NCBI GenBank assembly: GCA_049323455.1
Contig: JBMONF010000034.1
Location: 62,001-126,000 of the forward strand
Direction of reading: 5' to 3'
Length of the DNA: 64,000 bases
DNA from: Hypericibacter sp049323455
GTDB taxonomy: Bacteria > Pseudomonadota > Alphaproteobacteria > Dongiales > Dongiaceae
Under the pieces are notes generated by a model. That model saw only the letters and a program-made list of their open reading frames with translations. It was not told where the DNA came from and ran no database searches. Both the position numbers and the translations under genes were made by a program. Below, piece after piece: positions 33,492 to 42,143 of this stretch; the stretch's first letter is position 1, and every line of letters starts with the position of its first letter.

Positions 33492-34279
33492 GGCGACCCC
33501 ATGGCCGTGACGGACACGCCGATCACTTGCGTGACGCGGTTCATGTCGCCGCTGATCTGGCTCACTTGCGCAATGCCCGAAAAATCGTTGAAGGAGTTGG
33601 CCAGCGTGTTCTGACCGGCCGCCGGCGCGCCTTCTTCCTTCAGCGTGTTGTCCGCGTCCGTGCCGATCTGGCCGAGCTGCGCATCGCCCACCTGGATCGC
33701 ATCGGGTCCGACCTGAAGCCCGATCCCGATGGCGACGACGGTCATCTGCTGGTTCATGTTGCCGGCCGCCTGGTTGATGCCGACGATACCGGCGCCGTCA
33801 TTGAAGCTGTTCTCGATCGTCACATCGCGCGGACCGGGATCGATCACGGTCAGCGAATTGCCCGTGAGCTCCTGAACGGTATTGACATCGATATTGACCA
33901 TGCCCAGGCCGCCGCCGGCCATCGCCATGGCGATCGACCGGATATTGGCCTGCTGGTTCATGTTGCCGGCCTCCTGGTTGATGCTGAGGATGCCGGCGAG
34001 CAGGTTGCCGCTATCGGTGAAATCGACCGACATGGCGCCGCCTTGCTGGGTCACGGAGCTGTTTACCAGGCGCTGCTCGGCGTCGACATTCACCGACGCC
34101 ACGCCCGCGCTCGCATCCACGATCGCCACCGCGCCGTCCGTACCCGGCATCGTGATCAGCACGCCCGCTTCGGGCTCCATGAAGAGCGTGCCCGGCAAAT
34201 CCGCCGCCATCGCAAGTCCTGGCAGGCAGATGGCTACGCCCAGCGAAATGCCGACCGACAAGGGAGCTAAATGCTTCAT
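33488..34279 (-). CDS. Fap-like amyloid subunit with three imperfect repeats (divergent paralogue)
   Basis: A 263-residue secreted protein: signal peptide (ends PGLAMAADL), a beta-prone N-terminal part, then three repeats. Their cores are ILSINQEAGNMNQQAN, IVGINQAAGNMNQQMT and IAQVSQISGDMNRVTQ. The repeat layout V/I-N-Q-x-A-G-N-M-N-x-Q matches the three larger subunits upstream, but this protein lacks their N-terminal T-K-N-K-D-I-T motif and is more divergent. Before repeat 3 it has QVGDAQLGQIG, a relic of the ALSEAxLGQ linker. It may be a nucleator or minor subunit (FapB-like). ATG 34279 or GTG 34288 may start it. Its stop overlaps the C39 gene. Confidence 0.7.
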   Translation of the reverse strand: MKHLAPLSVGISLGVAICLPGLAMAADLPGTLFMEPEAGVLITMPGTDGAVAIVDASAGVASVNVDAEQRLVNSSVTQQGGAMSVDFTDSGNLLAGILSINQEAGNMNQQANIRSIAMAMAGGGLGMVNIDVNTVQELTGNSLTVIDPGPRDVTIENSFNDGAGIVGINQAAGNMNQQMTVVAIGIGLQVGPDAIQVGDAQLGQIGTDADNTLKEEGAPAAGQNTLANSFNDFSGIAQVSQISGDMNRVTQVIGVSVTAMGSP

Positions 34280-34424
34280 CTCCCGCACCCGGCTCGAGAA
34301 ACAAGAGGGCCCGCCAACTACAGCTTATGAGCGTCGCTTCTGAACGGCGGCGCAATCGGCAAAAGGGACAAAGAGAGAAGAGGGAGGAATGTGGGGGACG
34401 CCTCCCTCTTCTCCAGCTATGGCC

Positions 34425-35357
34425 TCACTGGTCCAGGATCGCTCCTGAGGTGATGGCCGCAAGGCTGACCACGTTGCCTTGATTGTTCATGTTGCCGGTC
34501 GACTGGTTGACATTGACGATGCCGGTATTGTTGTTGACCGAACCATCGATCAACCCGTGCTTCACCGTCTCCGCCTCCACGACTTTGTTGTGGGCGTTGA
34601 CCTGACCGAGGGCCGCCTCCGACAGGGCAACCAGCGCGCCTTCACCGACCGCGGCCGCGACGCCGTTGGTCTGGTTGTTCATGTTGCCGGCGTTCTGGTT
34701 GACGTTGATCACGCCGGTGTTGTTGTTGATCGAGCCCACGATCTTGGCTTCCTTGTTGACCAGAAAGCTGCTCGGCGTCACGTCGTCGAAAAGTTCATCG
34801 AACGCGAAGTGCTCGCCGTCCGGATGCTTGAGCAACTCGAGCTCGCGCACCGAGTTGTTGGTGTTGGACTGGTCGGCTTCCGCCTGCGCATTCGCGAAGG
34901 CCGGCAGGTTGGCGATTCCGGCAACCGACACCACGTTGCCCTGGTTCGTCATGTTGCCGACATCCTGGTTGACGCCGAAAACGCCGGTGTTGCCGTTGAT
35001 CGATCCGGCAGCATCCGCCCCGCCAATCACAGCCGACAGGTGCAGGTTGTAATCGGCCACCCCGGGCTCGCCGCCGGGCTGATCCGGATGTTCGGGATCC
35101 CCCGCGCCGTCAACACGATTGCCAAAGTTGTCGACATTCATCACCGCCTGCGCCTCCGCTGCCGAGACGATCTCGGTGAAGCGGCTGGCGACAATGATAC
35201 CGATCGTCTTGTTGATGGTGATGCGCTCGGTGATGGTGATGTCCTTGTTCTTGGTGATGGTGGCGGTCACGTTCACGTCCGCGGAGGCCGGAACGGCCGC
35301 AGCGAGCAGGACCAGGGCAAGCGCCGATCCGGCGGTCGCATAGAGAGCTTTCTTCAT
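34425..35357 (-). CDS. Fap-like amyloid subunit C
   Basis: A 310-residue exported, acidic, Asn/Gln/Val-rich protein. Layout: signal peptide (MKKALYATAGSALALVLLAA, cleavage near PASADV), N-terminal motif TITKNKDITITERITI, then three repeats separated by linkers. Repeat cores are GVFGVNQDVGNMTNQGN, GVINVNQNAGNMNNQTN and GIVNVNQSTGNMNNQGN, each preceded by G-S-I/V-N-x-N. Linkers include NAQAEADQSNTNN and ALSEAALGQVN. This is the Fap-type pattern of short beta-arch repeats thought to stack into amyloid. It has no cysteine. The N-terminal 50 codons are very similar to those of subunit B, so a tandem duplication is likely. AAGGAG precedes ATG 35357. Confidence 0.75.
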   Translation of the reverse strand: MKKALYATAGSALALVLLAAAVPASADVNVTATITKNKDITITERITINKTIGIIVASRFTEIVSAAEAQAVMNVDNFGNRVDGAGDPEHPDQPGGEPGVADYNLHLSAVIGGADAAGSINGNTGVFGVNQDVGNMTNQGNVVSVAGIANLPAFANAQAEADQSNTNNSVRELELLKHPDGEHFAFDELFDDVTPSSFLVNKEAKIVGSINNNTGVINVNQNAGNMNNQTNGVAAAVGEGALVALSEAALGQVNAHNKVVEAETVKHGLIDGSVNNNTGIVNVNQSTGNMNNQGNVVSLAAITSGAILDQ

Positions 35358-35384
35358 GGCTCGTGTCTCCTTTCCGCCTGTCGC

Positions 35385-36305
35385 TCACTGGCCCAACCCG
35401 ACACCCCCGCCGCCGTCGATGAAGGCGAGCGAGAAGATGTTGGCCTGGTTGGCCATGTTGCCGGCCGCCTGGTTGACGCCGCCGACGCCGGTGTTGCCGT
35501 TGAGCGAGCCGGTCATCGACGCGCTCTTCTCGACGCCGAACTCGAACACGGCGCTGCGGTGATTCACCGGGTTGTCCGGGTTGGTGTTCACCTGGCCGAG
35601 GGCCGCCTCGGAGAGCGCGACACCCGCCAGATTGATCGCCACGGCCAGAGCCTCGGAATTGGCCTGGTTGTTCATGTTGCCGGCGTTCTGGTTGACATTG
35701 ACGATGCCGACATTGCCGTTGATCGAACCGTCGATCGAAGCCACCTCGTTCGGCCCAGTGGCGAATTCAGTCTGATCCCCGCCCGGCACCTCGGGATGGA
35801 AGACGAGGTTGTTCGTGTTGATCTGTTGGGCTTCCGACTGTGCGTTCGTCAGCACGCGCGCATTCACGTCCGGTCCGGTGTTCGCGGGCGTGGCGACGGC
35901 CAAGGCCACCTGATTGCCCTGGTTGGACATGTTGCCGACATCCTGGTTCACGCCGACGATGCCCTGGTTGTCGTTGATCGAATTGTTGATCGAGGCGCTG
36001 AGATGGATGCCGAAGTCGTTTGCGTGGGAAGGATCGAAGTCCAACTGATCGAGGCTGGAAGTGACATCGTTCTCAGTGGTGGTCTGATTCACGATGGCAT
36101 CTGCCTCCGCCGCGGAGCGGTAAAGCACTTCCGTCTCGACCTGGAGGTTCACCAGCTTCGTGATGGTGATGCGCTCGGTGACGGTGATGTCCTTGTTCTT
36201 GGTGATAGTCGCTGTCACCGTGACGTCGGCCGAAGCGGGTGGGCTGTAAGCGAGCAGAGCCAGCGCCAGAGCCGAGCCGGCGGTCGCATAGAGTGACTTT
36301 TTCAT
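35385..36305 (-). CDS. Fap-like amyloid subunit B
   Basis: A 306-residue exported protein with the same plan as its neighbours. It has a signal peptide (MKKSLYATAGSALALALLAY, cleavage near PASADV), then TITKNKDITVTERITI, then repeats GIVGVNQDVGNMSNQGN, GIVNVNQNAGNMNNQAN and GVGGVNQAAGNMANQAN. Linkers NAQSEAQQINTNN and ALSEAALGQVN recur at the same places as in subunit C. No cysteine. It follows subunit A after 14 bases, with GAGGA before ATG 36305, and precedes C by 27 bases, so all are one transcript. It is probably a major fibre subunit. That the repeats form amyloid is inferred from similarity to Fap. Confidence 0.75.
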   Translation of the reverse strand: MKKSLYATAGSALALALLAYSPPASADVTVTATITKNKDITVTERITITKLVNLQVETEVLYRSAAEADAIVNQTTTENDVTSSLDQLDFDPSHANDFGIHLSASINNSINDNQGIVGVNQDVGNMSNQGNQVALAVATPANTGPDVNARVLTNAQSEAQQINTNNLVFHPEVPGGDQTEFATGPNEVASIDGSINGNVGIVNVNQNAGNMNNQANSEALAVAINLAGVALSEAALGQVNTNPDNPVNHRSAVFEFGVEKSASMTGSLNGNTGVGGVNQAAGNMANQANIFSLAFIDGGGGVGLGQ

Positions 36306-36319
36306 GGCCGGTCCTCCTC

Positions 36320-37228
36320 TCACAGGCTGCCGCCGACGACGACGAAGGCCGCGGAGACGTTGTTGGCCTGATTGGCCATGTTCCCCGCTCCCTGGTTCAC
36401 GCCGACGATACCGGTGTTGCCGCTCACCGATCCGCTGATGTCGGCCTTCTTGTTGATGCCGAGGAGCTGATCGGTCGTGTCGAGCGGCGCGCTGTCGGAT
36501 TCGTGCGCGGAGTTGCCGATATTGAGCTGTCCGAGGTCGGCCTCGGACAAGGCGACGCCGCCTTCGTGCGACGCCTGCAACAAGCTCACCGCGAGCGACA
36601 CCTGGTTCGCCTGGTTGTTCATGGAGCCCACGGACTGGTTGACCTGGACGACGCCGGTGTTGTCGTTGATCGAATCCGTGATCACCGCGTCGCGGAAGAC
36701 CAGATTGACCGTATCCGCCACGTTGGGCGCAAGCTCGGGCTCGGGCCCGGGCCCAAAAGCGCCGTTCTTCTGATCGATATGCGCCTGCGAGTTCGCGAAC
36801 GCGCTGGCGCCCGGCGTGCTCGGCGGTTGGCCGTTGGGCGGCGGCGGCACCTGGGGCGGACGAACCGCGTCCCACGCGACGGACACGGCGTTGCCCTGGT
36901 TGTTCATGTTGCCGGAAGACTGGTTGGTGTTGACGATGCCGGTGTTGTCGTTGAGCGACCCGATGATCTCATCGAGCTTCTCGGCGCAATTGCCGCAGGC
37001 GTCGTTGTCGTAGTTGGCTTGGTTGATTACGCCGTTCGCTTCGGCGGCTTTGCCCGGAGTCACGTCGACGAGAGCCGTGATGTTGACGGTTTTCGTGATC
37101 GTGATCCGCTCGGTGACTGTGATGATCTTCGTCTTGTCGATATCGGCGGTGACATTCACGTCCGCCGATGCCGAGTTGACGATGAACAATGCGCAGCCAG
37201 CCACCCCCGCTAAGAGAATCTTTTTCAT
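36320..37228 (-). CDS. Fap-like amyloid subunit A (with CxxC motif)
   Basis: The first gene of the locus encodes a 302-residue exported protein. After the signal peptide (MKKILLAGVAGCALFIVNSASA) comes DIDKTKIITVTERITI, then repeats GIVNTNQSSGNMNNQGN, GVVQVNQSVGSMNNQAN and GIVGVNQGAGNMANQAN. Linkers are PPQVPPPPNGQPP, NSQAHIDQKN and ALSEADLGQLN. Unlike B and C it has a C-x2-C motif (C78-G-N-C81) just before repeat 1; Pseudomonas FapC also has a CxxC, but at its C-terminus. Start ATG 37228 follows GGGAG. Being promoter-proximal, it may be the nucleator or the most abundant subunit; the sequence cannot decide. Confidence 0.75.
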   Translation of the reverse strand: MKKILLAGVAGCALFIVNSASADVNVTADIDKTKIITVTERITITKTVNITALVDVTPGKAAEANGVINQANYDNDACGNCAEKLDEIIGSLNDNTGIVNTNQSSGNMNNQGNAVSVAWDAVRPPQVPPPPNGQPPSTPGASAFANSQAHIDQKNGAFGPGPEPELAPNVADTVNLVFRDAVITDSINDNTGVVQVNQSVGSMNNQANQVSLAVSLLQASHEGGVALSEADLGQLNIGNSAHESDSAPLDTTDQLLGINKKADISGSVSGNTGIVGVNQGAGNMANQANNVSAAFVVVGGSL

Positions 37229-37780
37229 CTTTGGCTCCCCATCATCGGTTGTGGATGCAGCAGACGGGGCAATGTTGCGCCAAGCGGCCGGGTCGCACAT
37301 TAAACTATGTAAAGTTTTGGTTGATTTTTCTCTTCAAGCACGAACTCATGCAATTTTGTTACATCCAGGCGGCTCCTCCTCGACGGTTATCTTTGTTGCG
37401 GCACCACAAGGTTCCGCCGTTCTCTCGCGCCGCACTTGTTTGTGCGCCGCTGCGATTTCATTGGCGGAACAACAACTCTCTGCCGGCCTCGCCGCTGTCG
37501 CCATCGCGCCGCAGCGCAGCCTTTTGCGGCGCGAACGACAGGTTCTTCACGACGAGGAGACGAGAGCGCGGCTTGATCCGCTTCATGCGCACAGACGGCG
37601 GCTCGGACAGGTTGTGTCGTGTCTGCGGCCTCGGCGACGCGGGCCGCGATGGCTGGCCGCTCAATCGGCTGTCGTCGCGCGGATTTGAGGCAGCCGGCTG
37701 CTGCACGGTGCGCCAATACTTTCATTGGCCGGCTTCTTCGGGCTAAATGTCCACGAGCGTTCGATTGCGGACCCGCCGTC
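37229..37780. other. Divergent promoter region of the amyloid locus
   Basis: These 552 bases separate the minus-strand amyloid operon from the plus-strand DUF6065-SapC gene. The part at 37300-37370 is AT-rich against its surroundings and holds TTGAAG and TTACAT-like elements, about 18 bases apart on the minus strand. These could be a promoter for the amyloid operon. No convincing gene or strong operator is seen. The SapC frame is open to 37619, but that part is not family-like. Confidence 0.5.
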
Positions 37781-39313
37781 ATGAAGCTGGTCTTCTATGC
37801 CATAAAGGGTTGCGCCGGCGGGCTGCGAGCGGCGCCGCCGACGCGGGCCTGGATGGACGAAACCGATCAGGCCTTCGCCTATCGCTGCCTGCCGCTCAAT
37901 ATCGCCAACGCGCATGGTTGGGAAATCCTCTGCCCCGCCGCCTTCAGCGCACGCTGGAACGGCGGCACGCAGCTTGGCGATGTGGATATCCGCTGCGCGG
38001 CGGAGCTGGCGCTGCAGCCGACCAGCGTCTTCGGCCACGGCATCATCACCTTTCACCTTCACGGCATCTTCCGCACCGAGCCGGGCTGGAATCTGTTCGT
38101 CGGCGGCCCACCGAACCGACCCAAGGACGCCATCTATCCGCTGAGTGGCGTGATCGAGACCGATTGGGCCCCCTACACCTTCACGATGAACTGGCGCTTC
38201 ACCCGGCCTCATTGCTGGGTTTCTTTCGACGAGGGCGAGCCCTTCTGCTTCGTCTTTCCGGTCCAGCGCGGCCTTCTCGACAGCGTCGAGCCCGAGATCC
38301 GCGACATCGCCAGCGAGCCCGCGCTACAGGCCGACTATGAGGCGTGGTCGCGCGAACGCACCCGCTTCAGCGACCGGCTGAACATCACCGGCAGCTCCGA
38401 GCAGAAGGAGCGATGGCAAAAGCGCTATTACCGCGGCATCGATATGCGGGGAAAGCCCGGCATCGCCGATCATCAAGCGAAGCTCCGCTTGGCTGAATTC
38501 TCGGACAAGCGACCGTCTGCGGCGCCGGCACCGAGCGAACAGGTACGGCCGAAGGGGCTGCCGGTTTTCTTCCATGAAGTGGTGGAGCTATCGCGCATCA
38601 AGCACGCGCGGCTCGGCTTGCGCGAAGGCGACTACGGCTTTGCTGCCACCACCCATCTGATACCGCTGGCTGCCAGCGAGCTCGTGCATGCGGCGCGGCA
38701 CTATCCCGTCGCCTTCAGCGCCAACGATCCGCCGCGGCCGCTCTGTGTCGTGGGCACCCTGCCCGGCATCAATCTCTATGTCGATGCGGCGGGCCGATGG
38801 CGTCCCGGCCACTACATTCCGGCCGCCGTCAGGCGCTATCCTTTCATCACCATCGTCAGCAGGGACGACCCCGACACCCTGATCCTCGGCATCGAGGAGA
38901 CGGCGCGTCAGCTCGATCCGTCGGCGCCGGAGAAGCTCTTCGCGGGAGGCGAAATGACGGCGCTCTGCCGCGAGCGGCTCGAATTCTGCGCCAAGGTCGG
39001 TACCGCCTTCGAGCAGACGGACGCGCTCGTCGCGGCGATGCCTTATCAGGATCTTCTCATGCCCTGCCGCAATGTGGCCCCGGCGCGCATTTCGGCCCGC
39101 AGCGGCATGTCGGGTCTGCGCGTCATCGACCCCGAACGCCTTGCCGCCTTGCCTGATGGGACCCGCGCCGCATGGCAGGCCAATGGCTGGCTCGCCGCCC
39201 TCGAAGCGCAGATCGCCTCCGCGCGAAACTGGGATCGGTTGCTGGCGCTCGAGGACGCGATGGCGGCGTCTCTCCTCGAGCAAGAGGCGGCGGCCGACCA
39301 TCAGCGCCGATAG
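37781..39313 (+). CDS. DUF6065-SapC fusion protein
   Basis: A 510-residue cytosolic-looking protein with two recognisable parts. Residues 1-230 match DUF6065: MKLVFYAIKGCAGG, TRAWMDETDQAFAYRCLPLNIANAHGWE, FRTEPGWNLFVGGPPNRPKD and VIETDWAPYTFTMNWRFTRP. Residues about 285-500 match SapC: HLIPLAASELVHAARHYPVAFSANDPPRP, LYVDAAGRWRPGHYIPAAVRRYPF and the C-terminal SGLRVIDPERLAAL. SapC relatives are linked to S-layer or surface-protein loci, and DUF6065 is unassigned. ATG 37781 was chosen because DUF6065 starts there. It is divergent from the amyloid operon and converges on the OGT gene with nine bases between stops. Confidence 0.85.
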   Translation: MKLVFYAIKGCAGGLRAAPPTRAWMDETDQAFAYRCLPLNIANAHGWEILCPAAFSARWNGGTQLGDVDIRCAAELALQPTSVFGHGIITFHLHGIFRTEPGWNLFVGGPPNRPKDAIYPLSGVIETDWAPYTFTMNWRFTRPHCWVSFDEGEPFCFVFPVQRGLLDSVEPEIRDIASEPALQADYEAWSRERTRFSDRLNITGSSEQKERWQKRYYRGIDMRGKPGIADHQAKLRLAEFSDKRPSAAPAPSEQVRPKGLPVFFHEVVELSRIKHARLGLREGDYGFAATTHLIPLAASELVHAARHYPVAFSANDPPRPLCVVGTLPGINLYVDAAGRWRPGHYIPAAVRRYPFITIVSRDDPDTLILGIEETARQLDPSAPEKLFAGGEMTALCRERLEFCAKVGTAFEQTDALVAAMPYQDLLMPCRNVAPARISARSGMSGLRVIDPERLAALPDGTRAAWQANGWLAALEAQIASARNWDRLLALEDAMAASLLEQEAAADHQRR

Positions 39314-39322
39314 GGCGGGGCG

Positions 39323-41794
39323 CTACGGCTCGAGGCTCGGCGTGGCCCGGGTTTCGCACCAGTGGCGCCACATGGCGCGATAGGCCGCCTCGAGATCGCG
39401 GGTGAAGCGCGGCCCGTCGCACAAGGGCGACGCCGCCATGTGCGCGCGCAGGCTCGCGCGCAGCGCCTCGAGCCGCGGCAGATCCCGGGCCAGCTCGTCG
39501 GCGATCGTCAGATACTCCTCGGGATTCGATGCGATCAGCTCCGCCAGCCCGACCGCCGACAGGTGCGACGCGGTGTGGCGGGAGGCGAACCGATCGCCGC
39601 CCAATGTCACCACCGGCACGCCCATCCAGAGGCTCTCGAGCGTGGTCAGCCCGCCGGAATAGGGAAAGGGATCGAGGGCGATATCGACGTCGTTGTAGGT
39701 GAGCAGCAAGGCGCGATGCGGCGACTTTCCGAAAAGGCCGATGCGCCGCGGATCGATGCCGAAACTTGCAAAGAGATCGGCATAGCGGCTCCGCATCCCG
39801 GCGTCGTCGAGCTGGTGCGTCTTCAACACCAGACGCGCCTCGGGCAGACGCTTCAGGAGCTGCGACCACAGCGCCACCACGGACGGGTTGATCTTCGTCA
39901 GGTTGTTGAAGCAGCCGAAAGTGACGCAACTCTGCTTCAACGCCGGAAGCGGTCCGACCTCCGGCGCATAAGAAGGCGGCGCATAGCAGACATAGCAGTG
40001 CGGCAAGCGAACGATCTTCTCGACATAGAAGGGCTCGCTGCCGACCGGGGTCTCGCGCTCGTCCGAGATCAGATAATCCATGGCCGAGAGCCCGGTCGTG
40101 CCGACATAACCGGCCCAACTCGCCTGCACCGGCGCCGGCTTGCGCGCGAAGACCAGCAGACGGTTGTCCGCAGTATGGCCGGAAAGATCGACCAGAATGT
40201 CGATGCCGTCGGCGCGAATGCGCTCCGCCAGCGCGGCGTCGTCGAGATCCACGATGCGCAGCCACCGGTCGCACGCCTCGCGCAGCTGCCGGGTCATATC
40301 GTCCTCCGCCAGCCGGTCGGAATAGGCGAAGACCTCGACCTGGCCGCGGTCGTGAGCAGGCAGCACGGGCGCAAGGAAATGCCCGACAGGGTGACGGGCG
40401 AAGTCACCCGAGACATAGCCGATCTTCAGCCGCCGGTCCGGATCGGGATCATTGCGGTGATGCAGGATCTTCGGCGCCAAGGGCGCCGCAAACCGCCGGT
40501 CGAACGCGCGATGCTCCTCCAGCAACGCCGCCGGCGTCACGGCGGGGTCGTATTGCATCGTCATCAGGAGGTTTTGATGGGCGGTGGCGAAATCCGGACG
40601 CAAGGCCAGCGCCTGGCGCAGAGCCGCCTGGGCCTCGTCGAACCGGCCGCAATCCTTGAGCACCGTTCCCAGATTGTTCAGCGCCTCGACGCTGTTGGGC
40701 TTCAGCGCCAAGGTGCGCCGGTAGGCGTCTTCTGCCTCCTGGATATGGCCGAGATCGCGAACCGTGTTTCCGAGATTGCTGTGGGCCTCGGCGAAATTCG
40801 GGTCGATCGCCAGCGCCTTTCGGTAGGCGGCCCGCGCCGCTTCGAGCTTGCCCCGATCCTGAAGGACGCTCCCAAGGTTGTTGTGGGCCGCGGCGAAGTT
40901 CGGCCGGAGCTCGAGCGCGCGGCGATAGCAGGCCTCCGCCCGCTCCAATTGGCCCTGATCCTTCAGCGCGTTGCCGAGATTGTTGTGCAGTTCGGCAAGC
41001 TTCGGATCGATCTTCAAGCCACGCTCGTACCAGGCGATGGCATCCTTGCGCCGTCCTTGCGCCTGCAGCAGGTTGGCGAGGTTGTTGTAGGGCACCACGA
41101 AGGCCGGTTTCAGCGTGATCGCGCGCCGGTAACAGGCCTCTGCTTCTTCGAGCTTGCCCTGATCGCTCAATGCCGAGCCGAGGTTGTTGAGCGCCTCCAC
41201 CAGGTCGGGCTTCAACTCGAGCGCCCGCCGGAAGCAGGCGATGGCCTCCTCCACCCTGCCGATCGATTGAAGGAGATTGCCAAGATTGCTGTAAACGACC
41301 GGCCAGTCGGGCTTGAGCTCTCGCGTCCTCTCGAACTGGGCAACCGCTTCGGTGAACCTGCCCAGGGCCCGCAACGCGCTCGCGAGGTTGTGCGAAGCCT
41401 CCAAGAAATCGGGCCTGAGCGAGAGCGCCCGCTGATAGCAGCTCGCTGCAGGCTCGAACCGGCCGAGCTGGTACAAGGCATTACCGAGCCCAAGATAGGC
41501 ATCGGCATAGCCGGGCTTGAGTTTCAGCGCCTTCTCGAAGGGCTCGACCGCCTCTTGGGCCCTGCCGGTCCGCTGCAACGTATCGCCGAGCAGCCGCCAC
41601 GCATTGGGGCTGTTCGGATAGGCGGCTACCAGCTTGCGGCAGGCGGCCTCCGCCTGCTTCATCCGGCCGGCGGAGAGGTGTCGCAGCGCGATCGCCAATT
41701 CCTCGGCCAGCCTGTCGCTCGCCGATGCGCCCGCCGGCTTGACCGTTCCCGCCGGCTCGGCAGATTGACCCCGCTCGACCATGACGACCGCCAT
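39323..41794 (-). CDS. TPR-containing SPINDLY/OGT-like glycosyltransferase (GT41)
   Basis: An 823-residue protein. The first 400 residues are about 11 tetratricopeptide repeats (units such as AWRLLGDTLQRTGRAQEAVEPFEKALKLKP). The C-terminal half (from about 425) is a GT41 O-GlcNAc-transferase domain: LKIGYVSGDFARHPVGHFL, IDILVDLSGHTADNRLLVFARKPAPVQASWAGY, VTFGCFNNLTKINP and DIALDPFPYSGGLTTLESLWMGVPVV. GT41 enzymes move sugar from UDP-GlcNAc (or similar) to Ser/Thr or Asn of proteins, and the TPRs pick the target. Its position beside the Asn/Thr-rich amyloid subunits and SapC suggests it may modify a surface protein; that is inference. Confidence 0.92.
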   Translation of the reverse strand: MAVVMVERGQSAEPAGTVKPAGASASDRLAEELAIALRHLSAGRMKQAEAACRKLVAAYPNSPNAWRLLGDTLQRTGRAQEAVEPFEKALKLKPGYADAYLGLGNALYQLGRFEPAASCYQRALSLRPDFLEASHNLASALRALGRFTEAVAQFERTRELKPDWPVVYSNLGNLLQSIGRVEEAIACFRRALELKPDLVEALNNLGSALSDQGKLEEAEACYRRAITLKPAFVVPYNNLANLLQAQGRRKDAIAWYERGLKIDPKLAELHNNLGNALKDQGQLERAEACYRRALELRPNFAAAHNNLGSVLQDRGKLEAARAAYRKALAIDPNFAEAHSNLGNTVRDLGHIQEAEDAYRRTLALKPNSVEALNNLGTVLKDCGRFDEAQAALRQALALRPDFATAHQNLLMTMQYDPAVTPAALLEEHRAFDRRFAAPLAPKILHHRNDPDPDRRLKIGYVSGDFARHPVGHFLAPVLPAHDRGQVEVFAYSDRLAEDDMTRQLREACDRWLRIVDLDDAALAERIRADGIDILVDLSGHTADNRLLVFARKPAPVQASWAGYVGTTGLSAMDYLISDERETPVGSEPFYVEKIVRLPHCYVCYAPPSYAPEVGPLPALKQSCVTFGCFNNLTKINPSVVALWSQLLKRLPEARLVLKTHQLDDAGMRSRYADLFASFGIDPRRIGLFGKSPHRALLLTYNDVDIALDPFPYSGGLTTLESLWMGVPVVTLGGDRFASRHTASHLSAVGLAELIASNPEEYLTIADELARDLPRLEALRASLRAHMAASPLCDGPRFTRDLEAAYRAMWRHWCETRATPSLEP

Positions 41795-42143
41795 CGGCTG
41801 TCAGTGGGTCCCTTTCCAGCGGGCCCGGCCGAAGCCGTCCGCCGGTCGGTGCAGAGTGACGCCAGGTCTCGGCCGTCGTCAATCGCCTCGCGAGCGAACA
41901 ACGCCAGAGATGATGCGACCGATTTCTTACAGCAGACCGCGGCACGCCGGATCGCGCATGGGCTTGCGAGCTGCCGAGGCTGCGGGGCGGCCTGCGTCCC
42001 TGCACAACACCGGCGCCGATCGTCAAATGCGCGACCACGGCCCGTTCCGCCCCCACGTCGGATCGGTCATTGTTGATCTCGCTTTGGACCGCCCCTAAGC
42101 TTGCGCGAGCCTGCCTCGGGGCGGGACGCAAGGAGCGAACCTC
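41795..42143. other. Divergent intergenic region between the OGT gene and pncA
   Basis: These 349 bases must hold two divergent promoters. I see no clear operator, hairpin or coding frame. Confidence 0.4.

Noticed and set aside
34479..36296. Long open frame antisense to amyloid subunits B and C, with regular VHVAGRLVD repeats
   Set aside because: The repeats are the reverse complement of the amyloid repeat codons. No start signal or domain supports it.
33488..37228. Regular repeats that might be taken for a CRISPR array
   Set aside because: They are protein-coding repeats in frame, imperfect at DNA level, spaced 180-300 bases apart and lie inside genes with signal peptides.
37268..37283. 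Sigma-54-like promoter upstream of the amyloid operon (TTGGCGCAACATTGCC on the minus strand)
   Set aside because: Spacing between GG and GC is one base short of the strict -24/-12 rule, so it is probably chance.
39362..42076. Long plus-strand open frame antisense to the OGT gene
   Set aside because: It mirrors the TPR repeats (periodic RQ-rich translation), has no family match and no RBS. The minus-strand GT41 gene explains the region.
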